Shown here: piece after piece, positions 27,230 through 33,949 of the stretch
Layout: each line of letters begins with the position of its first letter
Position numbering within the stretch: position 1 is the first letter of the stretch
NCBI RefSeq assembly: GCF_049808615.1
Contig: NZ_JBNCAN010000001.1
Coordinates: forward strand, 217,920 to 281,919
Source: Modicisalibacter sp049808615
Lineage (GTDB): Bacteria; Pseudomonadota; Gammaproteobacteria; Pseudomonadales; Halomonadaceae
Direction: 5' to 3'
DNA length: 64,000 nt
Made by a program: the position numbers and the translations under genes
Notes under the pieces: model-generated
What the model was told of the DNA's origin: nothing
What the model saw: the letters and a program-made list of their open reading frames with translations, nothing else
Databases searched by the model: none

Positions 27230-28447
27230 TCACTGCGCCAGAAACTGCCGGATATCGTCTCCTGCCTGCTCGATGGATAAGACGCCATCCAGATGGCCCC
27301 GATCGCCTTCCAGCACCACCTCGCTGACCGGCGTGCCATCTGCGGCTATCTGATCGATGGTCTTGTCGACCAACTCGGGAAAGAACACCAGATCGTCTTC
27401 GCTATAGATCATCAAGGTTGGCGCCTCGATGGCCGCGAGCCCTTCCTCTACATCACCACTATCCCCGGTGACGAAGAGCTGGTTGGCCTTGACCAGATAT
27501 AACAGATGATTGGCATCGGCAACCTTGGCGCGGCTGGCAGCGGCATCATCGAGTATCTTCTCGAAACGATAGCGCGCCTCGAGGCTGCTGGCCGGGTCCA
27601 CGTCCTCCTCGGCCCACTGCCGGCCATAGGTGTCGTTGGCCCACTGCCAGTGATTGGCTTGCAGGGTGATTAGCTTGAGTGACTCCCGCAGCCCCTGGGT
27701 TGGCGGATCGCCGGCATAGTAATCGCCTTCGTTCCACTTAGGGTCAACCTTGATGGGTGCCGCCCAGGCGTTCAGCCAGCCGATCAGGTAGGCATTGGCG
27801 ACCCCTGAGCCAATCACCGGGATTAACCGCTCCACCTTATCGGGATAGGCACTGGCCCATTCATAGGCCTGTAGCGAGCCCATGGAAGCGCCCATCACCG
27901 CATGCAGACTGTCGATATCCTGGCTCTCCAACAGCGCCTTTTGCACTTCGACGAAGTCGCGAATGGTGACGATGGGGAAATCCAGTCCCCAGGGCTCGCC
28001 GGTCTGAGGGTTGACCGTTGCCGGACCGGTGGTCGTCACCTTGGGATCCTTGGCATTCAGGTTCACCAAGGTATCCGAGGCGATGATGTAGTACTTATCG
28101 GTATCCAGCGGCTTGCCCGGCCCGATGATGGTATCCCAATAGCCGGGGGCGGTGTCATCCTCGCCGTAGCGTCCCGCCGCGTGGCTGGTGCCGGAGAAAT
28201 AATGGGTGATCAGTATGACGTTGTCCTTGTCTTCATTCAGGGTTCCGTAAGCCTCCCAACCGACCTTGAGTGAGGGTATCTCCTCGCCGCCTCGAGTAGT
28301 GTAGCGGTCCATCTCGAAGACCTGCTTTTCGACCAGCTCGTCATAGCCGATGGCCAGGCTGCTACCAAGCAGAAGCAGGCTGGCCATCAGCCCGGGAATT
28401 GCCCAATGCCAAGGCATCTCGAATGCGCTTTCATCGATGCTCTTCAT
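27230..28447 (-). CDS. Exported MetX-like alpha/beta hydrolase
   Basis: A 405-residue alpha/beta hydrolase related to homoserine O-acetyltransferase (MetX). The core contains KVGWEAYGTLN, ITHYFSGTSHAAG, the nucleophile motif GASMGS (Ser188) and a C-terminal acid and His region (YSEDDLVFF, GDRGHLDG). Unlike biosynthetic MetX it has an N-terminal hydrophobic segment (about residues 14-35) suggesting export or membrane anchoring. The nucleophile motif is GASMGS rather than the usual GGSMGG. It is therefore more likely a periplasmic esterase or acyltransferase of unknown substrate than a methionine enzyme. Confidence 0.7.
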   Translation of the reverse strand: MKSIDESAFEMPWHWAIPGLMASLLLLGSSLAIGYDELVEKQVFEMDRYTTRGGEEIPSLKVGWEAYGTLNEDKDNVILITHYFSGTSHAAGRYGEDDTAPGYWDTIIGPGKPLDTDKYYIIASDTLVNLNAKDPKVTTTGPATVNPQTGEPWGLDFPIVTIRDFVEVQKALLESQDIDSLHAVMGASMGSLQAYEWASAYPDKVERLIPVIGSGVANAYLIGWLNAWAAPIKVDPKWNEGDYYAGDPPTQGLRESLKLITLQANHWQWANDTYGRQWAEEDVDPASSLEARYRFEKILDDAAASRAKVADANHLLYLVKANQLFVTGDSGDVEEGLAAIEAPTLMIYSEDDLVFFPELVDKTIDQIAADGTPVSEVVLEGDRGHLDGVLSIEQAGDDIRQFLAQ

Positions 28448-28471
28448 ATATATCCCCTTGCCTTTCGTCGC

Positions 28472-28503
28472 AATAAAAAAGGGCAGACCTCATTGGCCTG
28501 CCC
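28472..28503 (-). terminator. Intrinsic terminator after the mini membrane protein genes
   Basis: Read on the minus strand, GGGCAG..CTGCCC forms a stem of about 9 bp with one mismatch and a 5-nt loop, followed by a run of six T. It terminates the PLDc_N-like pair before the MetX-like gene. Confidence 0.8.
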
Positions 28504-28530
28504 GTTATTCTCATCTTCTCAACGAACGCG

Positions 28531-28731
28531 CTACCCCTTGGGGCCGAACAACAGCCAGAGGATCAAACCGATCAACGGGAAGAAAATGAGTACGATTATC
28601 CAGATGACCTTGGCCAAGGTGCTGGCACCGCTTTTCGCCACTTTGACAATGGCCCAGATAACGATGATCAGCCAGATCAGACTCAGCAGACCACCAAAGG
28701 CGTTACCCAGACTACCGAACAAGTTATCCAT
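28531..28731 (-). CDS. Small PLDc_N-domain membrane protein (copy 2)
   Basis: A 66-residue protein of two transmembrane helices connected by a basic loop (VKVAKSGASTLAKVIW) and ending LILWLLFGPKG. This is the isolated 'phospholipase D nuclease N-terminal' (PLDc_N) fold, a membrane hairpin found alone in many small bacterial proteins. It is a paralogue of the gene 21 bp upstream. Function unknown. Confidence 0.75.
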   Translation of the reverse strand: MDNLFGSLGNAFGGLLSLIWLIIVIWAIVKVAKSGASTLAKVIWIIVLIFFPLIGLILWLLFGPKG

Positions 28732-28752
28732 ATTCCTCTCCTTGGTGAATCA

Positions 28753-28932
28753 CTATCCCTTGGGGCCGAACAATAGCCAGATGATCAGACCGACCAGCGG
28801 GAACACCAGCAGCACGATGATCCAGATTATCTTGGCAAGCGTACTTGCCGCACTCTTGGCGACCTTGACGATGGCCCAGATAAGAATGATCAGCCAGATC
28901 AGGCCTAGTAAGCCACCTACTTCGATACCCAT
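28753..28932 (-). CDS. Small PLDc_N-domain membrane protein (copy 1)
   Basis: A 59-residue two-helix membrane protein, nearly identical in its core to the downstream copy (LIWLII.IWAIVKVAKS.ASTLAK), ending LIIWLLFGPKG. An ATG at 28938 lies too close to the AAGGAGT ribosome site, while ATG 28932 has a 7-nt spacing, so the latter was chosen. The pair arose by tandem duplication and shares one terminator. Confidence 0.72.
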   Translation of the reverse strand: MGIEVGGLLGLIWLIILIWAIVKVAKSAASTLAKIIWIIVLLVFPLVGLIIWLLFGPKG

Positions 28933-29082
28933 ATGCATACTCCTTATGCAACGAAAGGGATTGGCCTATTCATAAGTAGCATAACTTATTGAATCGGCAC
29001 AACCGTAGCCAAGTTGCGTCGACGCGATATACCGACCTGCTATCCGTCGACAGCTACCGCAAGCTGCTCTGAAAGAAGCTGT

Positions 29083-29385
29083 CTAGAAAGGACCGCGATT
29101 GATCGTCGACAGGGCTTCGTTCACCTCGAAGACCCAGGCCTGTATACCGTCGATATCCATCTCCTTGAGCCGCTGGCTATGCTTTTCGAGATAGGACTCG
29201 GCCTGGTCTCGGGTATCGAACAGATAAACGCCACCGGCCAGTTGCGCCGCGGAGTCTTCCGTCCAGAGCTTCCAACGAAACCCCGGCTCGTCGTTGATGC
29301 TGTGCGCCAGAGCCTGCATGGCTTCGGCCATTTCCTCACCGAAAGGCCCCTGGAAAGGAAAGTGGATCTGCAGTACGACGGCCAT
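29083..29385 (-). CDS. ydhR: YdhR-family monooxygenase-like protein
   Basis: A 100-residue dimeric alpha+beta barrel (ferredoxin-like) protein. It aligns well with E. coli YdhR: LLQ.HF.F.GPFG at the N terminus, SIN.EPGF.WK.WTE in the middle, GG.YLF, and a YLEKH.. R..K helix. YdhR has been suggested to be a mono-oxygenase acting on polycyclic compounds, but no physiological substrate is known. It stands between the mini membrane proteins and the rhodanese, all on the minus strand. Confidence 0.85.
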   Translation of the reverse strand: MAVVLQIHFPFQGPFGEEMAEAMQALAHSINDEPGFRWKLWTEDSAAQLAGGVYLFDTRDQAESYLEKHSQRLKEMDIDGIQAWVFEVNEALSTINRGPF

Positions 29386-29446
29386 GATGTACTCCTCTAA
29401 AGGATGGCTGCTTGTGCATGTCCTACCTCAGCCTTGACTTGCCGGA

Positions 29447-30040
29447 TCATCGATCATCTGTCCAAGCCACGTCCGGGTCGACTTCGTAACTCCACGGCAG
29501 ACCGGAATTACGCCAGCCGCTCTTGGCCCGCACACCCTTGGAGTCACCGCTATCGAGCTTTCCACCCTCGAAGCCGTCGGTGACCGAATAGACCTCTTCG
29601 AAGCCCATCGCGGCAATCAGATCGGCAGCCGGGGCGCTGCGGGTAGAGCCGGAACGACACATGACGATCACCGGGTCCTCGGGTGCCACGCCCAGGGCAT
29701 CGAGCCTGGCGCGCACCTGCTCCTCGAAGCGGTTGTTGCGTACCATGGGCCAGGTGCCACCCTGCTCATCGAACCGGGTGCGGTCCGCCAGCACCCAAGG
29801 CACATGAATACCCGTGGGCTCGGCAAAACCTGTGAACTTGATCTCCACCGGATCGCGAACGTCGATCAGCACGGCGCGCTCGTTATCTTGCATCAGTGCA
29901 TGGGCCTCCTTGGCGGTCACGTAGAGTCCCTGCCGGGTTTCCCGATAGGCAGGAATTTCCTCATCCTCTGCCGCCACGGGGCCGGCCATCAGCATCAGCG
30001 ACAATACGGAAAGACCCAAAAGATGTAGCGGCTTTTTCAT
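29447..30040 (-). CDS. Periplasmic rhodanese-domain protein
   Basis: A 197-residue exported protein. From ATG 30040 a signal peptide (KKPLHLLGLSVLSLMLMAGPVAA) spans about residues 2-24. One rhodanese domain follows, with the active-site loop VMCRSGSTRSAPAA (Cys persulfide) and a LIDVRDPVEIKFTG entry segment. It probably transfers sulfane sulfur or binds it in the periplasm; its acceptor is unknown. The frame is open upstream to 30106, but that would bury the signal peptide. Confidence 0.8.
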   Translation of the reverse strand: MKKPLHLLGLSVLSLMLMAGPVAAEDEEIPAYRETRQGLYVTAKEAHALMQDNERAVLIDVRDPVEIKFTGFAEPTGIHVPWVLADRTRFDEQGGTWPMVRNNRFEEQVRARLDALGVAPEDPVIVMCRSGSTRSAPAADLIAAMGFEEVYSVTDGFEGGKLDSGDSKGVRAKSGWRNSGLPWSYEVDPDVAWTDDR

Positions 30041-30148
30041 AACTATTTTCTCTAAGCTAATAACATTTACAACAATCAGCTTAGCGCTTGTTCCAGAGCG
30101 TGTCATGCGTCATATCGACATACTTCCGCCGGCCACAGCCGTTCGATG

Positions 30149-30676
30149 TCAGCCTCGGCCTGCCGGACTCAACACCATCTTGGCACCGCGGATTTCGATA
30201 TCGAAACGTTTAAGGAAGCTCATCCCCAGCAGTGCCGTGTCTCCCACGAGTCCCGGATTTATCGAACCGCGCACGTCTTGTGCGCTTAGGCCGCCCAGGG
30301 TGATCTCATCGATCGTGGTCAGGTGCCCTCGAACGCGACCGTTGGCGGTATTGAACTCGGCGACGGCACCCCGCCGTAATCCAAGTTGCTCGGCGAGCGC
30401 GGTAGGCACCGAGACCAGGCTTGCCCCGGTATCAAGCAGGAACTCCACGGGTTGCCCGTCGATGCTCCCCGTCGCCACGAAATGCCCCGAGGCATTACGC
30501 TCCAGCGTGATGGGCCCGGCTTTCCCCCCTGCGAACTGGGCCAGATCGGCATTGGGATTACGGCGTTCATCGAGGTGTCCTTGAAACCACCAGACACCCA
30601 AGCCCATCACGATCAGCCAGAACAGCAGCATCATGCCGAGCCCGAGCCGGCGTAACGCCTTATCTTCGTCGTTCAA
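30149..30676 (-). CDS. Retropepsin-like clan AA aspartic protease
   Basis: A 175-residue membrane-anchored protein. An N-terminal transmembrane helix (about residues 10-31) is followed by a retroviral-protease-like domain with the catalytic Asp in FLLDTGASLVSVP and a later GMSFLKRFDIEI flap/strand region, as in the TIGR02281 family. Such single-Asp proteins act as homodimers, presumably in the periplasm. Its ATG overlaps the stop of the VOC gene (4 bp), so the two are translationally coupled. Confidence 0.82.
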   Translation of the reverse strand: MNDEDKALRRLGLGMMLLFWLIVMGLGVWWFQGHLDERRNPNADLAQFAGGKAGPITLERNASGHFVATGSIDGQPVEFLLDTGASLVSVPTALAEQLGLRRGAVAEFNTANGRVRGHLTTIDEITLGGLSAQDVRGSINPGLVGDTALLGMSFLKRFDIEIRGAKMVLSPAGRG

Positions 30677-31083
30677 GATGACTCCGGCGGCCCCTTGAGC
30701 TCGATGGTATTGCCCTCAGGATCGTTCACATAGATCGATGGTCCCGTGCCCTCGGCACCATAACGCTGCACGATCTCGCCGGGGTCGACACCCCGTTCCT
30801 GCAGATACTGACGAATGGCCTCGCCATCGAAGGGCTCAAGGCGCAGGCAGACATGATCCACATTGTGCCCTTCCTCGCCTGGAGCAGCGCCGCCCATGCG
30901 ACCGAGCTTGCCTTCCACCGGCACCAGGTCGATCAGCGAACGACCCGCGCGCAGCTGAATCAGGCCTATCTCCTCATTGGCTTTCTCGAGGGGACAATTC
31001 AGTACCTTTTCATAGAAGTGCTGCATCGCCTGCGGGTCTTTCACCCGCAGAACGACATGATCGATATCGCGAACATGGATCAT
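30673..31083 (-). CDS. VOC-family glyoxalase/dioxygenase-like protein
   Basis: A 136-residue VOC-fold protein with two beta-alpha-beta-beta-beta repeats. Metal-ligand contexts are DHVVLRV (His), LIDLV, DHVCLRLEPFD (His) and NTIELKGP (Glu). It could be a glyoxalase-like lyase, isomerase or resistance protein; the family is broad and no specific match is made. First gene of the pair with the aspartic protease. Confidence 0.75.
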   Translation of the reverse strand: MIHVRDIDHVVLRVKDPQAMQHFYEKVLNCPLEKANEEIGLIQLRAGRSLIDLVPVEGKLGRMGGAAPGEEGHNVDHVCLRLEPFDGEAIRQYLQERGVDPGEIVQRYGAEGTGPSIYVNDPEGNTIELKGPPESS

Positions 31084-31154
31084 GCGCTGCTCCCTCCTCG
31101 TTCAACGTTGGCCGTTTGAGTAAACGCTAGCCGCTTACAAGGCATCATCGGGCT

Positions 31155-32345
31155 TCATATGGCGTCACCAGAGCTGGCATCGTTGCCGCGCTCGAGCCGA
31201 TGAATCGCCTCGCCGCCCTGACGTGCCAGCACCTGCAGACGGTCGATTTGCTCGTCGAGGCGCGGTAGCGCTTCGCGACGATAGCGCGAAACATCGTCGA
31301 TGGCCGCCAGCACATCGCCGAAAGCCTGTTCGAGCTTTTCCATGTCGAGCATGGTGGCGGCAGAACGGTTCTGGATCTCCACCCCCTGATTGCGCAGGGA
31401 CTTGGCAGTGCCGGCGATCATATCCGAGGTAGTCGCATTGAGCGCTTCGACGCGATCGAGCACCAGGCGCTGATTGGCCAGGGCCAACGCCACAGTCACG
31501 GCAACGGTGAGCGCCGAGACGGTGACGTTGATGGCGCGATCCACCCCACGAATGAGCTCACGGTTGTTGCGGATGACCACTTCCAGCGCCAACACTCCCT
31601 GTTGGCTGACGGCCAATTGCTGCTGCAGATCGACGATGCGCTGACGCAAGGGAAAAAGCAGTTCCTCCTCGATGAAGGCGCGCTGAGGATCATCCTCTTC
31701 TAGCGCTATCATCCGCGCCTCCAGGCGCTCATCGACCAGTCGACCCAAAGCGATCTGATGCTGCAACTGAGCGAGAATATCGCGCAATGCCGTCTGATCA
31801 TCGCTCAGGGTCAGGTTGTCGCGACGCAGCATGTCGCGCCCGTCTTCCAGATCACGGATGATGGCATCCAGGGCTTCCTGGGCGCTTTCATATTTACGGA
31901 AATAACGCTGCAGATTGTTGCCAACGCCGGGAATGCGCGCCAGCAGCCGGTCGAGCCCGCCCCGGGTCAGGGTTTGACGGTTGGGATCGAGCTCGGTCAT
32001 GCGTTCGCGCAGGCTGGTCAGCGCCTGGGCCACCGGCCCACCATCGTCACCGTGATGGGCGAGCTTGCGAATGGGGGTTTGCAGCATCTCGCTGCGATAG
32101 GCGGCCTGGCGCTGTATGTCGCTGCCCATCTCGTCCACGGCACGACGCTGACGCTCGGCGCCATCCTCGACGTGCCTGGCACTCAACAGATCGTTGACGA
32201 AGGCATCGGCCTCGGCGCCCAGTTTCGCCTCGTCATCTTGTATATTCCGCGATTCGAACTCGCCCTGCAGATGCGTTGCGATCTCGTCCGCCGGCGGCAA
32301 ACGCAACTGTCCCGCCATCTGGGTCTTATCACGCTCACCACTCAT
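31155..32345 (-). CDS. telA: TelA/KlaA-family toxic anion resistance protein
   Basis: A 396-residue, mainly alpha-helical protein of the TelA family (tellurite resistance TelA/YaaN/YceH). Characteristic segments are RIPGVGNNLQRYFRKYESAQEALDAII (about residues 120-145 of this start), LEARM.ALEEDDPQRAFIEEELLFPLRQR and the VIRNNRELIRGVDRAINVTVSAL helix. A start at 32402 is also open and would overlap the upstream gene; ATG 32345 has GGAGG about 11 nt upstream. It forms a pair with the XpaC-like gene. The mechanism of TelA proteins is unknown. Confidence 0.85.
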   Translation of the reverse strand: MSGERDKTQMAGQLRLPPADEIATHLQGEFESRNIQDDEAKLGAEADAFVNDLLSARHVEDGAERQRRAVDEMGSDIQRQAAYRSEMLQTPIRKLAHHGDDGGPVAQALTSLRERMTELDPNRQTLTRGGLDRLLARIPGVGNNLQRYFRKYESAQEALDAIIRDLEDGRDMLRRDNLTLSDDQTALRDILAQLQHQIALGRLVDERLEARMIALEEDDPQRAFIEEELLFPLRQRIVDLQQQLAVSQQGVLALEVVIRNNRELIRGVDRAINVTVSALTVAVTVALALANQRLVLDRVEALNATTSDMIAGTAKSLRNQGVEIQNRSAATMLDMEKLEQAFGDVLAAIDDVSRYRREALPRLDEQIDRLQVLARQGGEAIHRLERGNDASSGDAI

Positions 32346-32385
32346 AAGCCCGTCATCCTCCAGGTTCTGAACATACGATATCCCA

Positions 32386-33327
32386 TCAGCGCTGGCGTCC
32401 ATAACGCTCGGCTCGCTCGACGAAATGACTCAGATCGCGCAAGGCCTGATCCGCATCCACCGAGGCCTGGGGCCGTCCGGTGTCGATACGCGCCATGGCC
32501 ACGGCGGCATCGTCCAAGGCGGTCAGGGCGGCTTCGTTGCGTGCGCTCAACTCATCCAGGTGCTGCTGGGTTTCAGTCAGCAGGGTCAGGCGTCGTTCCA
32601 GGGTGGCGCGTTCAGTCAGACTCAGGCTGTTGCGCTCCCTGGACAGACGACGACGCACGAAGTCACCGTCCACACCGGCGATGCCGCTGGCCTGAGCGGC
32701 CATGCGGGTGAGGTTGTCCACTGCGCCGAAACACACCTCCGCGATCAAGGTACGCGAACGCTCGAAGGCGAGTTCACTTCTATCGAAGCGCTCGAGCAAC
32801 ACATTCGTGACGCGCAGGTAACGGCTATATAAACGATCCGCCTGCACGGCAAGCTGAGGTTGGCTCACGGCAATCAGGCGCTCTTTGGCGGCACACAGTG
32901 CGCGGATGACATCGTCGGCATTCGCCGGAGGATGTTGCGGGTCGAGAGTGGCGCCGCCCTTCTCGCTTGCTTCTTGAGCATGTTGTTGCTCACGGCGCGC
33001 CGCCTCGGCCGCGAGCTGAGCTTCGAGACGGCGCTGCTTGCGCTTCATCAACCAGCCACGAATACGTCGCTCCAGCGGTACGGCGACTGCCAATGCGCCT
33101 AGCCCGGCAAGCCAGCCCAGCAAGCTGGGGCCAAAACCGCCCCACAGGGAGGTCAACCACAACAGCATGGCGATGAATGGCACCGTGAGCCAGTAGCGAA
33201 TGATGACCTGGAAACGATCCGGCGTCAGTGTGCCAAGGGCAAGCCGGGGATTGATCATGCCGATCAGGAACCAGGGCAAGCAGGTGATGAAAAGCCCGTA
33301 GGCAAAACCTTGAAAAAATCCGAGCAT
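32386..33327 (-). CDS. XpaC-like membrane protein, partner of TelA
   Basis: A 313-residue protein with an N-terminal pair of hydrophobic segments (about residues 1-25 and 45-85) and a long helical C-terminal part (about residues 95-313) that is coiled-coil rich. It resembles the XpaC family, which is genetically paired with TelA in Bacillus (xpaC-yaaN). XpaC is annotated as a chloroindolyl-phosphate hydrolysis factor, but a direct enzymatic role is doubtful. It lies 40 bp upstream of telA. Confidence 0.75.
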   Translation of the reverse strand: MLGFFQGFAYGLFITCLPWFLIGMINPRLALGTLTPDRFQVIIRYWLTVPFIAMLLWLTSLWGGFGPSLLGWLAGLGALAVAVPLERRIRGWLMKRKQRRLEAQLAAEAARREQQHAQEASEKGGATLDPQHPPANADDVIRALCAAKERLIAVSQPQLAVQADRLYSRYLRVTNVLLERFDRSELAFERSRTLIAEVCFGAVDNLTRMAAQASGIAGVDGDFVRRRLSRERNSLSLTERATLERRLTLLTETQQHLDELSARNEAALTALDDAAVAMARIDTGRPQASVDADQALRDLSHFVERAERYGRQR

Positions 33328-33580
33328 GGATGCGAGGCCTGTCGACTCAGGAACGATTAGATTACCGCGACAATGCGTGTTTCGTATGGTTTAGAGAAGA
33401 AATATGGGCTTGGCGTTCGTTTTTCCACCAACGGAGCCACAAGTATTGTCGTCATTGGTCAACGTAATGACTGGCCAGCGTTCCAGTGATTAAATAACAC
33501 CTTGGTTCGTAGGGGACGCGACAGCCAGATTGACCGGGCATTTGCCCACCGATCCGGATTCAACAGAGAAGGAGCTCTGC

Positions 33581-33949
33581 ATGAAGTCGATTTTCACTGC
33601 TGCCTTGATGATACTTTTCATTACCGTCAACGCCCAAGCTCAGACGGACACTCTCTCCCAACGCTGCGATAAGGTGCTGGATATCACCGATACTAGCTCC
33701 TCGGCCGCGCCTCTCACCCTCAATGCCAATGAAAGCCTGTGCCTGGATAGCCGCCAGATCGCGACCTGGTTCGTCGACCAAGGCGGCTGGACGAGCGTCC
33801 TGACGCAGGATGGCCGCTACTGGCAACTGACACCCCCTGGTCCTACCCGCGCCATCTTTACCCTGCACCTGCCCTCCGGTGATCAGCGCAAGCTCCGGGT
33901 GGCTGTCAGTCCGGCCGAGAACGTGGAGGACGAACCGTCGCAGAATTAG
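33581..33949 (+). CDS. Small secreted protein of unknown function
   Basis: A 122-residue protein starting MKSIFTAALMILFITVNAQAQ, a clear signal peptide, preceded by AAGGAG. The mature part is acidic-neutral, contains two cysteines (QRCDKV, ESLCLD) that could form a disulfide, and a Trp-rich centre (WFVDQGGWTSV). No domain recognised. Its 3' end overlaps the 3' end of the convergent helicase gene by 44 bp. Confidence 0.65.
   Translation: MKSIFTAALMILFITVNAQAQTDTLSQRCDKVLDITDTSSSAAPLTLNANESLCLDSRQIATWFVDQGGWTSVLTQDGRYWQLTPPGPTRAIFTLHLPSGDQRKLRVAVSPAENVEDEPSQN

Noticed and set aside
27230..28447. Calling the MetX-like gene metX
   Set aside because: N-terminal membrane/signal segment and altered nucleophile motif argue against the cytosolic biosynthetic enzyme.
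28406..28975. 189-codon plus-strand frame across the two mini membrane proteins
   Set aside because: It shows an internal repeat only because the real genes on the other strand are tandem duplicates; no ribosome site and the minus-strand genes have start sites and a terminator.
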